Part shown: positions 6,630 through 14,780 of the stretch, piece by piece
How positions within the stretch are numbered: the stretch's first letter is position 1
Layout of the letters: each line of letters opens with the position of its first letter
NCBI GenBank assembly: GCA_929200485.1
Contig: CAKMZU010000017.1
Coordinates: 2,093 to 16,872, forward strand
Length of the DNA stretch: 14,780 nucleotides
Direction of reading: 5' to 3'
Source of the DNA: an uncultured Gammaproteobacteria bacterium
GTDB taxonomy: Bacteria > Pseudomonadota > Gammaproteobacteria > Pseudomonadales > DT-91
Translations under genes and position numbers: made by a program
The notes under the pieces: generated by a model
Database searches by the model: none
What the model was told of the DNA's origin: nothing
What the model saw: only the letters and a program-made list of their open reading frames with translations

Positions 6630-9110
6630 TTATCTAGGGGGTGGTGCTAATACTTCTCGTTGGCCACTGGCTGACATTGGGCTAATCACGCCCGCAGCTT
6701 CCATTGTTTCTATCATTCGAGCAGCTCTGTTATAGCCTATCCGAAGCTTTCTCTGCACTGAGGAAATTGACGCTTTACGCGTTTCACAAACAAAAGCGAC
6801 AGCCTCATCATATAAAGCATCGCTTTCAGGATCGTCTTCTTGTGATTCACTGGCGATGCCTGGAATTTCGATACTTTCACCTTCTGCGGTTAAGTCTTCA
6901 ATATAATCTGGCTCACCTCTTTCTTTCCAGGCCGCAACAACACGATGCACTTCATCATCATCAACAAATGCGCCATGAACACGCGTCAACAAACTGGTAC
7001 CCGGTGGAAGAAATAGCATATCCCCCTGCCCTAATAATTGCTCTGCGCCACCTTGATCTAATATGGTGCGTGAATCTATTTTTGATGATACCTGAAAAGC
7101 CATGCGCGTGGGAACATTGGCTTTAATTAAACCGGTAATAACGTCTACAGAAGGACGTTGAGTAGCAAGAACCAAGTGGATGCCGGCGGCTCTTGCTTTT
7201 TGAGCAATTCTGGCAATCAATTCTTCAACTTTTTTACCAACCACCATCATCATGTCAGCAAATTCATCGATGACAATGACAATAAATGGCAGTGTGGAAA
7301 GTGCAGGTCTACCCTCTTCACCATCCAGTGATTCTTCAGGATTATATAAAGGATCTAAGATGGGCTCACCTGCAGTTTCAGCATCCAACACTTTTTTGTT
7401 GTAACCTGCGATGTTACGAACACCTAATCTTGACATGAGCTTGTAGCGGCGCTCCATTTCACCAACACACCACCGAAGGCTATTGGATGCATCTTTCATA
7501 TCGGTGATGACTGGAGCCAGTAGATGCGGGATGCCTTCATAAACTGATAATTCCAGCATTTTTGGGTCAACAAGGATTAATCGGACTTCATCAGGGGTAG
7601 ACTTAAACAATAAGCTGAGCAACATGGCATTAACACCCACACTTTTACCAGAGCCTGTTGTTCCGGCAACCAATAAATGAGGCATTTTTGCAAGGTCTGC
7701 GACAATGGGTTCACCACCGATATCTTTACCCAATACCAATGTCAGTGGCGATTTTGATTGATCAAACTGTTCAGAGCCTATCACTTCACTAAAGAAAACG
7801 GTTTCTCTATTTTTGTTGGGGATTTCTATACCTATCACGGATTTCCCTTCGATAACTTCAACTACCCTAACACTGGTTACTGCTAGAGATCGAGCGATGT
7901 CTTTCGAGAGGTTGTTGATGGTATTTACCTTTGTTCCAGGTTTGGGTTCGATTTCAAATCGAGTAACAACTGGACCAGGTAATACACCTGTCACCGTAAC
8001 TTCAACTTTAAAATCTAAAAGTTTCAGCTCAAGGAGGCGAGAAAGTTTTTCAAGTACTTCTCTTGAGTAGCCTTTTTTAACCTCGCTTGGGGCGTTCAAC
8101 AGACTGGTTATCTCAGGTAAATCAGTGTCGCTTTGAAATAGTTTTCTCTGTTTTTCCTTGATGACTCTGGGACTCTGCTCTACCTGGGATTTTGGCTCTT
8201 TAATATTGATGGCTGGTTTCACTACTGGCGCTTGAACAATTTCTTCAATGGGCGTAATTTCTGCTATATCAATGGCAATATCTGCAGTATCCAGCGGCGC
8301 AAAAACAGGCTCCTGTTTTGCCTCAAGATCCATAGTGTTATTTTCTTGCCCTTCGTCAGAAGTTTTTTCTTTTTCTCGTTTAGGTAAACGCACGAAAGTG
8401 GGTAGTCTCTTAATGAATGGCCAAGCTTTTTTAGCCATTGCAGCTAGAAAAAGTGGACATTGGATTAATGCTAATCTACCTATAGCTTCAGTTAATTTTA
8501 ACCAGGAAATACTGGTGACAAAGGTACCACCGATAAAAAACAACGCGATATAAATGAGCTTTGCGCCTGCAATACCAAAGCTTGGCACAAACGCCGCATT
8601 AAGAATCTGTCCTAAATATCCACCGGGGCCTTGAGGGTAGATAGAAACAGCGTTTGAGGTGTGTAACGTAGTGAGACCACAAAGACTTAAAAATAAAAGG
8701 ATGAGCCCTATGAAAAAAATGACGCCGCCAGCCCAGTCGATGTCATTGTATTCTCCTCGTTTTGAAAAAAACAAAACGGTACGATAGGTAAAAACCAGAG
8801 GAAAAAGATAGGCGATGTACCCAAAAAAGAGCACTAAAATATCAGCAATCCAGGCACCGGTTTTGCCTCCTGCATTGTGGATAGCCATCTCCGCACCAAA
8901 ATACGACCAGCCAGGATCGTCACTGTGATAGGTCGATAGCGCAATAATTAAGAAAATTGCCATCGCAGTGGTAGCAACAAAAAGCCCCTCAAGCAGGAGT
9001 TTCATTAACCTGGATGGTATTTCCATTTCTTGACTATTTGAGGACACTGGCAAAACCTGTCGATAAAACCCTAGTTTACTTATAATTTTAGTGTTCTTGG
9101 AAGACCTCAC
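6630..9110 (-). CDS. ftsK: DNA translocase FtsK
   Basis: FtsK sits at the division septum, pumps the chromosome terminus and activates XerCD at dif. The 826-residue protein has four or so membrane segments at about 38-60, 88-110, 128-146 and 180-200, then a short linker (about 230-340). The motor has Walker A GTTGSGKS (483-490) and Walker [10 protein letters not shown] (611-619), with [12 protein letters not shown] following. The C-terminal gamma winged helix (about 763-826) contains [19 protein letters not shown], which reads KOPS sites. The linker is short compared with E. coli FtsK (about 1,300 residues), as in many other gammaproteobacteria. The start is a GTG at 9108-9110 with no clear ribosome-binding site. 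An ATG at residue 29 (9026) is an alternative and would still keep all membrane segments. Confidence 0.96.
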   Translation of the reverse strand: MRSSKNTKIISKLGFYRQVLPVSSNSQEMEIPSRLMKLLLEGLFVATTAMAIFLIIALSTYHSDDPGWSYFGAEMAIHNAGGKTGAWIADILVLFFGYIAYLFPLVFTYRTVLFFSKRGEYNDIDWAGGVIFFIGLILLFLSLCGLTTLHTSNAVSIYPQGPGGYLGQILNAAFVPSFGIAGAKLIYIALFFIGGTFVTSISWLKLTEAIGRLALIQCPLFLAAMAKKAWPFIKRLPTFVRLPKREKEKTSDEGQENNTMDLEAKQEPVFAPLDTADIAIDIAEITPIEEIVQAPVVKPAINIKEPKSQVEQSPRVIKEKQRKLFQSDTDLPEITSLLNAPSEVKKGYSREVLEKLSRLLELKLLDFKVEVTVTGVLPGPVVTRFEIEPKPGTKVNTINNLSKDIARSLAVTSVRVVEVIEGKSVIGIEIPNKNRETVFFSEVIGSEQFDQSKSPLTLVLGKDIGGEPIVADLAKMPHLLVAGTTGSGKSVGVNAMLLSLLFKSTPDEVRLILVDPKMLELSVYEGIPHLLAPVITDMKDASNSLRWCVGEMERRYKLMSRLGVRNIAGYNKKVLDAETAGEPILDPLYNPEESLDGEEGRPALSTLPFIVIVIDEFADMMMVVGKKVEELIARIAQKARAAGIHLVLATQRPSVDVITGLIKANVPTRMAFQVSSKIDSRTILDQGGAEQLLGQGDMLFLPPGTSLLTRVHGAFVDDDEVHRVVAAWKERGEPDYIEDLTAEGESIEIPGIASESQEDDPESDALYDEAVAFVCETRKASISSVQRKLRIGYNRAARMIETMEAAGVISPMSASGQREVLAPPPR

Positions 9111-9180
9111 CAGTGTTTTTATGCAAAATTCGCTTTTTAAATTAATTTTGACGAGCTTTCGAGTAAGTAACCCATGCAGC

Positions 9181-9210
9181 TTGACTTGATACTTGGCTCC
9201 CCTTCACAAT
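9181..9210 (+). promoter_or_regulatory. Candidate sigma70 promoter for trxB
   Basis: TTGACT (9181-9186) and CACAAT (9205-9210) are separated by 18 bases in the divergent ftsK/trxB intergenic region. This gives a leader of about 80 bases before the trxB ATG. The -35 is good and the -10 matches 4 of 6 consensus positions. Confidence 0.35.
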
Positions 9211-9286
9211 AGCGACCTCATGCTGTCTTTTACCAATAAAGATACGCATTGACGCCAATTGATTCTTTTAAAAAAGGTTTGTTTAA

Positions 9287-10246
<960 letters not shown>

Positions 10247-10259
10247 TCAATAATATTGT

Positions 10260-10290
10260 AAGTTCCCCTGCCATTAATAAAGGGGAACTT
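10260..10290 (+). terminator. Hairpin terminator after trxB
   Basis: A perfect 10-bp stem (AAGTTCCCCT at 10260-10269, AGGGGAACTT at 10281-10290) with an 11-base loop begins 14 bases past the trxB stop. The downstream sequence CTCTAGCTTGCCTTT is only moderately T-rich, so termination may be partial or aided by Rho. The stem is symmetric, so it could also protect the 3' end of the mRNA. Confidence 0.65.
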
Positions 10291-10320
10291 CTCTAGCTTG
10301 CCTTTGGTTACTTAGACTCT

Positions 10321-11001
10321 GTGATTCCCTGGATTGATGACAGCCAACCGGTTTTTCCTGACCCGTCATTAGCGTTAGAAGACCCTGATGGATTGCTTTG
10401 TGCCGGAGGAAATTTAGCGCCTACCACACTAATTGAAGCCTATTCAAAAGGTATTTTCCCCTGGTTTTCTGAGCATGACCCTATCCTTTGGTGGTCGCCG
10501 AATAATCGCTGCGTGATATTCCCCAGTGATATTCATGAATCCAAAAGTCTTAGCCGCGCGACGAAAAAGTTTAGCGGAAAAATAAGCATAAATACGCAAT
10601 TTAAAGCCGTCATGAAAGCCTGCGCTGAACCAAGAAAAGAAGATTCAGGAACCTGGATTACTGACAATATGATCAGTGCTTATTGCGAGTTAGCAGATCT
10701 TGATGTCGCGCACTCCATTGAATTAATTGAGGATGATAAATTAGTCGGTGGCCTTTACGGTTTATCGCTGGGAAAGGTATTTTTCGCCGAATCCATGTTT
10801 TCCAGGATTCCAAACGCTTCAAAAATATTGTTGGTTGAACTTGCAAGAAGACTTGATCGTGCAGGTTTTGCCATGATTGATTGCCAGGTAGAAAACCCTC
10901 ACCTGCTATCGATGGGGGCAACGATTATTAAACGCCACGAATACCTGGAAAAACTTCGAGCGAATATAATCAAATCCCCTATAAGAAACCCTTTATATTG
11001 A
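10321..11001 (+). CDS. aat: Leucyl/phenylalanyl-tRNA-protein transferase
   Basis: Aat attaches Leu or Phe from aminoacyl-tRNA to proteins with N-terminal Arg or Lys, marking them for ClpS/ClpAP degradation. The 226-residue protein has family landmarks GIFPWFS (44-50), DPILWWSP (53-60), SGTWIT, HSIE, LVGGLYGLSLGKVFFAESMFSR, NASK and a late IDCQVENPHLLSMGA. The start is a GTG at 10321; an in-frame TAG at 10294 with no other start codon in between forces this choice. There is no clear Shine-Dalgarno. It lies just after the trxB hairpin and before infA, as in the classical gammaproteobacterial cluster. Confidence 0.95.
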   Translation: MIPWIDDSQPVFPDPSLALEDPDGLLCAGGNLAPTTLIEAYSKGIFPWFSEHDPILWWSPNNRCVIFPSDIHESKSLSRATKKFSGKISINTQFKAVMKACAEPRKEDSGTWITDNMISAYCELADLDVAHSIELIEDDKLVGGLYGLSLGKVFFAESMFSRIPNASKILLVELARRLDRAGFAMIDCQVENPHLLSMGATIIKRHEYLEKLRANIIKSPIRNPLY

Positions 11002-11070
11002 TAGCTAAAAAGCGCGAGAAGTCTTTGCTATTGCGTAAGTTTTGAGGCAGAATCACACCCCTTGTGGTTT

Positions 11071-11105
11071 TGAGTGAAATTATTTGCAAATTCACTCAGT
11101 TTTGA
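11071..11105 (+). terminator. Probable terminator after aat
   Basis: TGAGTGAA (11071-11078) and TTCACTCA (11091-11098) form a perfect 8-bp stem with a 12-base loop that can pair further. It is followed by GTTTTG, a short T tract, about 70 bases past the aat stop. It overlaps the candidate infA promoter, so one of the two readings may be wrong or the two may be compactly arranged. Confidence 0.5.
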
Positions 11106-11112
11106 CTATATC
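11084..11112 (+). promoter_or_regulatory. Candidate sigma70 promoter for infA
   Basis: TTGCAA (11084-11089), a 17-base spacer and TATATC (11107-11112) lie about 35 bases before the infA start. The -35 and -10 each match 4 of 6 consensus positions and the spacing is ideal. Supporting context is the preceding terminator-like hairpin, which would leave infA in need of its own promoter. Confidence 0.35.
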
Positions 11113-11147
11113 CATGTTTAATAAATGCAATCGGAGCCTCGGGCCAT

Positions 11148-11366
11148 ATGGCAAAAGAAGACCAGTTTGAAATGGAAGGTGAAGTGATTGATTCACTCCC
11201 AAATACAACTTTCCGAGTAAAACTTGAAAATGATCATATCATCACAGCCCATATTTCAGGAAAAATGCGTAAAAACTACATCCGTATTTTAACGGGTGAT
11301 AAAGTTCGTGTTGAGTTAACCCCTTACGACTTAACGAAAGGCCGCATTACTTATCGAGCTAGATGA
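11148..11366 (+). CDS. infA: Translation initiation factor IF-1
   Basis: IF-1 binds the 30S A site and helps IF-2 and IF-3 assemble the initiation complex. The 72-residue length is exactly typical. The protein is a single OB fold with the hallmark sequence [55 protein letters not shown] and a terminal YRAR. GGAG lies about 11 bases before the ATG. It sits downstream of aat and is followed by a long stem-loop. Confidence 0.97.
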   Translation: MAKEDQFEMEGEVIDSLPNTTFRVKLENDHIITAHISGKMRKNYIRILTGDKVRVELTPYDLTKGRITYRAR

Positions 11367-11393
11367 ATCTAGTTATTCACGTATTCCCCCATT

Positions 11394-11434
11394 CGCTTTT
11401 GCTATTATTTAATGGTTTAAAGAATACAAAAGCG
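11394..11434 (+). other. Long stem-loop downstream of infA
   Basis: CGCTTTTG (11394-11401) pairs with CAAAAGCG (11427-11434). Inside it TATT pairs with AATA and TTTAA pairs with TTAAA, leaving a tetraloop and only single-base bulges. The structure is nearly continuous over 41 bases and begins 28 bases past the infA stop. There is no U tract after it, so it may be a 3' mRNA-stabilising hairpin or a Rho-assisted end rather than an intrinsic terminator. Confidence 0.5.
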
Positions 11435-11528
11435 TGATTCTGCCTGTATTGCCCCTCATTTTATCCTTCTTGATACGCTATTTTTTTATAAAAGTCAGAT
11501 CAGTTTTTCATATCTATTCTAATATTAT

Positions 11529-11550
11529 GGGAGTACTTACAATGGATTGA
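11529..11550 (+). promoter_or_regulatory. Good Shine-Dalgarno serving a two-codon ORF before the lipoprotein gene
   Basis: GGGAG (11529-11533) is followed after eight bases by ATG GAT TGA (11542-11550), a Met-Asp-stop frame. The lipoprotein ATG is at 11555, only four bases beyond that stop and 21 bases from GGGAG. The best ribosome-binding site therefore serves the mini-ORF. The main gene would be reached by re-initiation, or weakly through its own purine stretch GAAGAA. Confidence 0.4.
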
Positions 11551-11554
11551 AGAA

Positions 11555-13969
11555 ATGTGTTTTCGAAATAGTTTTATCGCCTATTTTGTCTTAAGTATCC
11601 TCACGGCTTGCACGCTAGAAGTTCAACCCCCGTCAAATAATAAAGAGAATACTGAATCCACAAAGATTCAAAAAGAAACTCAAGACAAGAAAACAACTAA
11701 GGAAGCCTCTGACGTTAATAAATCAGATGATGAAACCCCAGTTGAAACAACAAAGATAAAAATATCATCGAAATCAGCGTTAACTTTTGTAAAACTCCCA
11801 GCTGGAAAATATACCCAAGAGGCATTAATCACAGCGATGAAAGCAGTGGAGACTTCCATTGCTGCAAATATTTCATGGTTTCATGGTGAGAATGAAATTT
11901 TATCTTTAGATGAATATGCAGCACCTGAAGGGGAAATCACATTAAAGGTGGTTGGTGTAACAGAGAAAGGCGTACAAGCAGAAAAGGAAGTCAACGTAGA
12001 GATCATCAGCGAAGAAAGCCCATTAACTATCGATTTTCTCAACTTACCAAAGGGTGAATATACTCTTGATCAATTAAGGGCCGCATTAACTGAAGTCAAA
12101 CTCAATGAACCCGGGACTTTATCCATACAGGATAACAATGGCGTCATTAATAATATCCAGGAGTATGCTCCGACACCTGGTTCGATACAACTGGTTTTTA
12201 AAGCGATTGATCAAAATCAAAAAGTAAAAGACACATCGGTCAGTGTGTTGTTGAAAGAGGATGAAACACCTCCCGTTGTAAAAGTAAAAAAAGCCATTCT
12301 TTTGGGTATTGATGGGGTGCAATATGAAAAAATATTACCTCTTTCAACCCCAAATTTTGATCGACTAACCATTAAACAAGCCTATACTGGCGGTATTGTG
12401 GGACAAGGAAGTCAACAGGCAACCTCGAGCGGACCAGGTTGGTCAACTATTCTAACGGGTGTTTGGGATAATAAACATCAGGTTGTATCCAATAGCTCTG
12501 GTCATGCAGATGCAAGTTTTCCTAGTATCTTTAAGCGTTTGAAAACAGCAAAACCGGATTTCACGCTTGCATCCATTATCAATTGGCGCGAACCTAATGA
12601 GGTTTATTTCAAGAATGAGATGACGCTTGTAGATACCGTTATGAGTAGCATTTCAGATGAACAGGTCACTTCCGCTGTAGTGTCAGAAATTAACAAAGGG
12701 ACTGATTTTATCTTTGCTCACCTGGACGATCCCGATGGGGTTGGTCATTCAAGTGGGTTTGGCTCGAGCTACAACCAGTCAATTATAACGGCTGATCGTC
12801 AGCTAGGAGAAATATTGGATGCCATCGATGCATCCGAAGCCAATACATCGACTGATTGGCTTGTCTTGGTAACAACTGACCATGGGCGGGAAGCTTCTGG
12901 CTATAATCATGGCGCACAAACCTATGGCGAAAAAATCATTTTTATTGGAACAAATACGCCGTTAAATGATGAATTTGATCAGGCAGTCTCACCGCCTAAC
13001 ACGGACTTTGATGCCCTTTATGGCTATGCGAGTCAAGCCTCTCTAGTACCTACTATCTTAACATATTTTGATGTCCCTATTGATGTTAACTGGTTGATGG
13101 ATGGCCCTTCCCTGTTAGGTGATCTGGGGGTGAGAAAATTAATGAGTGGTGATACGTCAACCCTTGCCTGGGTTAGCGAAAGCACTGCTGTTGTCGATAT
13201 TTATAAGGGCGGTCAGAAGGTAGCAACAGTAAAAGCGTCAGATCAAAAATGGACTGATCCATCTCCAGGTTCGGCAAAAACAGTAGACTATGTTGTGACA
13301 TTAAACGGGGTCTCTAGCGCGTTAAGACACAACAATCTAGCAATGACCGCTATTTTTCAAGGCAGCTCTAGTAGTAAGGATTATTTTTTTAGAACGGATA
13401 ATCAATATGTTCGATACAGTCGTACTTGGGATGAAGCAGATAGCGGATACCCAAAGCCAATAAATAATTCAAACTGGCCAGGTCTGGAACCTTATAAAGA
13501 TAAAATTATCGCTGGATTTAAGCGATATGACAGGTACGCCTACTTGTTTTTATCTGATGGCTACTATCTAAAGTATGATCTTAACGCGGATGAACTCTTG
13601 AATGGCTACCCCTTACTAGTCAACAATCAACTTTGGCCTGGGCTGGAAGAATACAGGGATCTTATTTCTGCTGCGCTTCGCGTTGAAGGGGATCATGTTT
13701 ATTTCTTTCTGAGCGATGGCCGTCACCTCCTCCATAATTTGGCAACTATGACCACTGAAGCGGGTTATCCTAAATCAACAAAAGATCATTGGCCGGGTGT
13801 CGGCGACTATGCTGATGATATCGTAGCTGCCATTCGCTGGGATGAAAAAGTCTATTTCTTCTTAAAAAATAATCAATATTTACGATACGATTTGAATAAC
13901 AAGAGTGTTGATTCGGGTTATCCAGCAGCTGTCGATGATAATAGTTGGGAAGGGTTAGCTTCAGATTAA
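11555..13969 (+). CDS. Lipoprotein with Ig-like repeats, phosphodiesterase domain and hemopexin propeller
   Basis: This 804-residue protein begins with a lipoprotein signal ending in lipobox LTAC (Cys19), then a Lys/Glu/Thr-rich linker. Two roughly 80-residue repeats (about 75-152 and 157-234) share FxxLPxGxYT and EYAxxxGxI and look Ig- or cadherin-like. Residues about 246-525 are a type I phosphodiesterase/nucleotide pyrophosphatase domain of the alkaline-phosphatase superfamily. Visible ligands are D253 (GIDG), candidate nucleophile T298 (WSTILTG), D394 and H398 (DPDGVGH), D442-H443 (TTDHG) and H452 (NHG). The full two-metal set appears present. After a linker, residues about 596-804 form four hemopexin blades, each with YFF-like, QYxRY-like and GYP...WPGL-like elements. 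It is probably anchored in the outer membrane; the hemopexin propeller would bind a ligand or surface. The substrate is unknown. It is not clearly in an operon with infA. Confidence 0.85.
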   Translation: MCFRNSFIAYFVLSILTACTLEVQPPSNNKENTESTKIQKETQDKKTTKEASDVNKSDDETPVETTKIKISSKSALTFVKLPAGKYTQEALITAMKAVETSIAANISWFHGENEILSLDEYAAPEGEITLKVVGVTEKGVQAEKEVNVEIISEESPLTIDFLNLPKGEYTLDQLRAALTEVKLNEPGTLSIQDNNGVINNIQEYAPTPGSIQLVFKAIDQNQKVKDTSVSVLLKEDETPPVVKVKKAILLGIDGVQYEKILPLSTPNFDRLTIKQAYTGGIVGQGSQQATSSGPGWSTILTGVWDNKHQVVSNSSGHADASFPSIFKRLKTAKPDFTLASIINWREPNEVYFKNEMTLVDTVMSSISDEQVTSAVVSEINKGTDFIFAHLDDPDGVGHSSGFGSSYNQSIITADRQLGEILDAIDASEANTSTDWLVLVTTDHGREASGYNHGAQTYGEKIIFIGTNTPLNDEFDQAVSPPNTDFDALYGYASQASLVPTILTYFDVPIDVNWLMDGPSLLGDLGVRKLMSGDTSTLAWVSESTAVVDIYKGGQKVATVKASDQKWTDPSPGSAKTVDYVVTLNGVSSALRHNNLAMTAIFQGSSSSKDYFFRTDNQYVRYSRTWDEADSGYPKPINNSNWPGLEPYKDKIIAGFKRYDRYAYLFLSDGYYLKYDLNADELLNGYPLLVNNQLWPGLEEYRDLISAALRVEGDHVYFFLSDGRHLLHNLATMTTEAGYPKSTKDHWPGVGDYADDIVAAIRWDEKVYFFLKNNQYLRYDLNNKSVDSGYPAAVDDNSWEGLASD

Positions 13970-13975
13970 ACGAAA

Positions 13976-14097
13976 AACTTATAAGTTGAATTCGCTTTCT
14001 ATGTTAGCAATCAAGCGTAGTATGAATATATTGCGCTAGAATTGCCTCTTTGGAAAATTAACAAAGCTAACCAAAACAATTGCTAACGTTGAGCAAT
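13976..14097. other. Nested inverted repeats between the lipoprotein gene and gfa
   Basis: The convergent intergenic region holds a 12-base perfect palindrome AACTTATAAGTT (13976-13987), just after the lipoprotein stop. GTTAGCAAT (14003-14011) is inverted as ATTGCTAAC (14079-14087), whose ATTGCT also pairs with AGCAAT (14092-14097). The last two pairings compete. None has a U tract, so termination by this DNA is uncertain. Confidence 0.35.
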
Positions 14098-14135
14098 AGC
14101 TTAGACATATTTATTTTATATATATGCAACCCAAT

Positions 14136-14693
14136 TTATTTGGATTGTGCCGCATTCAAAGCAATGATATCCATCAATTCCGGTGAAAGACAATCATAGA
14201 CCTGTAGCCCCATTGATTTTAATTGCGCCCGAATCTCAGACATATCTTCAGGCGCTGTTCCAGCCTCAATGATTGAAGACACAAACGCTGCAAATTTAGG
14301 CGGGGCCCACCCCTCCTCTTTAAACAGCTCAGGATGAATAAAATCCAACCCATAGAATGCGTGAGATTTGTTTTCAATTCTCCCATACATATGCACCCCG
14401 CACTCCTTACAGTAGTGACGTTGAATAATCGCATCTGTATTGACAATACTTAGCTTATTGTTGCCGTGAGTGACGTTAACTTTATCCCGAGATACAACGG
14501 CAACAAGTGAAAATAAAGCGTTTTCTGGTTTCCAGCACTGTGTACATCCGCATAAGTGATTATGTGCAATCTGACTTGCAACTGACACTGTTACAGCATT
14601 ATTGTTGCACGCACACTCAAGTGTACCGCCAGAAAACTTAGCCGATACGGGTTTAATTCCACCATCGACTGCTGGATGAATAGCTATAGCCAT
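14136..14693 (-). CDS. gfa: S-(hydroxymethyl)glutathione synthase (glutathione-dependent formaldehyde-activating enzyme)
   Basis: Gfa speeds the addition of formaldehyde to glutathione, the first step of glutathione-dependent formaldehyde detoxification before S-(hydroxymethyl)glutathione dehydrogenase. The 185-residue protein shows the GFA zinc pattern: C27 and C29 (ECAC), C48, C50 and C53 (CGCTQC), and C95 and C98 (CKEC). Around these are the subtype signatures [30 protein letters not shown] and [16 protein letters not shown], which separate true Gfa from the many unassigned GFA-domain proteins. AGGT lies seven bases before the ATG. A dehydrogenase partner would be expected nearby; none is in the window, but the upstream side is cut at 14780. 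Confidence 0.93.
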   Translation of the reverse strand: MAIAIHPAVDGGIKPVSAKFSGGTLECACNNNAVTVSVASQIAHNHLCGCTQCWKPENALFSLVAVVSRDKVNVTHGNNKLSIVNTDAIIQRHYCKECGVHMYGRIENKSHAFYGLDFIHPELFKEEGWAPPKFAAFVSSIIEAGTAPEDMSEIRAQLKSMGLQVYDCLSPELMDIIALNAAQSK

Positions 14694-14780
14694 AGTCGTT
14701 ACCTATTTTTTCTTGCGTCTATTTTTTCATCAACTTCGTTACCCTGCAATTGATCAAAAAACTGATTTGATCTTCTAAAT

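Noticed and set aside
6704..8553. Plus-strand frames of 85-140 codons within ftsK
   Set aside because: They are antisense to firmly identified FtsK domains and lack family motifs.
14219..14446. Minus-strand 75-codon frame inside gfa
   Set aside because: It is an out-of-frame shadow of the clearly assigned Gfa coding sequence.

Overview
The window is AT-rich DNA from a gammaproteobacterium. The conserved backbone ftsK-lolA-(rarA) on the minus strand and trxB-aat-infA on the plus strand is the gammaproteobacterial infA/aat/trxB/ftsK/lolA/rarA neighbourhood. One accessory gene combines death-domain-like repeats with a C-terminal RING finger behind a Sec signal peptide. That points to a host-associated lineage, and Legionellales/Coxiella-like is my best inference; no sequence search could be run.

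Layout. 1-172: end of an unidentified plus-strand gene. 193-640: terminator and surviving 3' end of the native rarA (minus strand). 640-5590: an accessory block sitting inside the broken native rarA. In transcription order (high to low coordinates) it carries an IS110-type transposase N-terminal remnant, a complete but divergent second rarA (3927-5195), the death-domain/RING gene (2097-3413), a 145-codon duplicate of the second rarA's 3' end (1567-2004), and a Cys-rich secreted or membrane protein (693-1256). 5590-5860: frameshifted 5' remnant of native rarA, directly after lolA. 5861-9110: lolA and ftsK. 9299-11366: trxB, aat, infA. 11555-13969: a large lipoprotein fusing two Ig-like repeats, a metal-dependent phosphodiesterase and a four-blade hemopexin propeller. 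14136-14693: gfa, for formaldehyde detoxification.

How it fits together. The backbone genes are housekeeping: chromosome segregation, lipoprotein trafficking, thioredoxin reduction, N-end-rule tagging and translation initiation. The native rarA has been split and largely deleted, and an incoming rarA homologue in the same block probably replaces its function. The same block supplies an exported protein built from eukaryotic-style death-domain and RING modules, flanked by direct repeats of the rarA 3' end. The two most unusual proteins are the signal-peptide/death-domain/RING protein and the hemopexin-phosphodiesterase lipoprotein. Both look like surface or secreted factors that meet a host or other cells.
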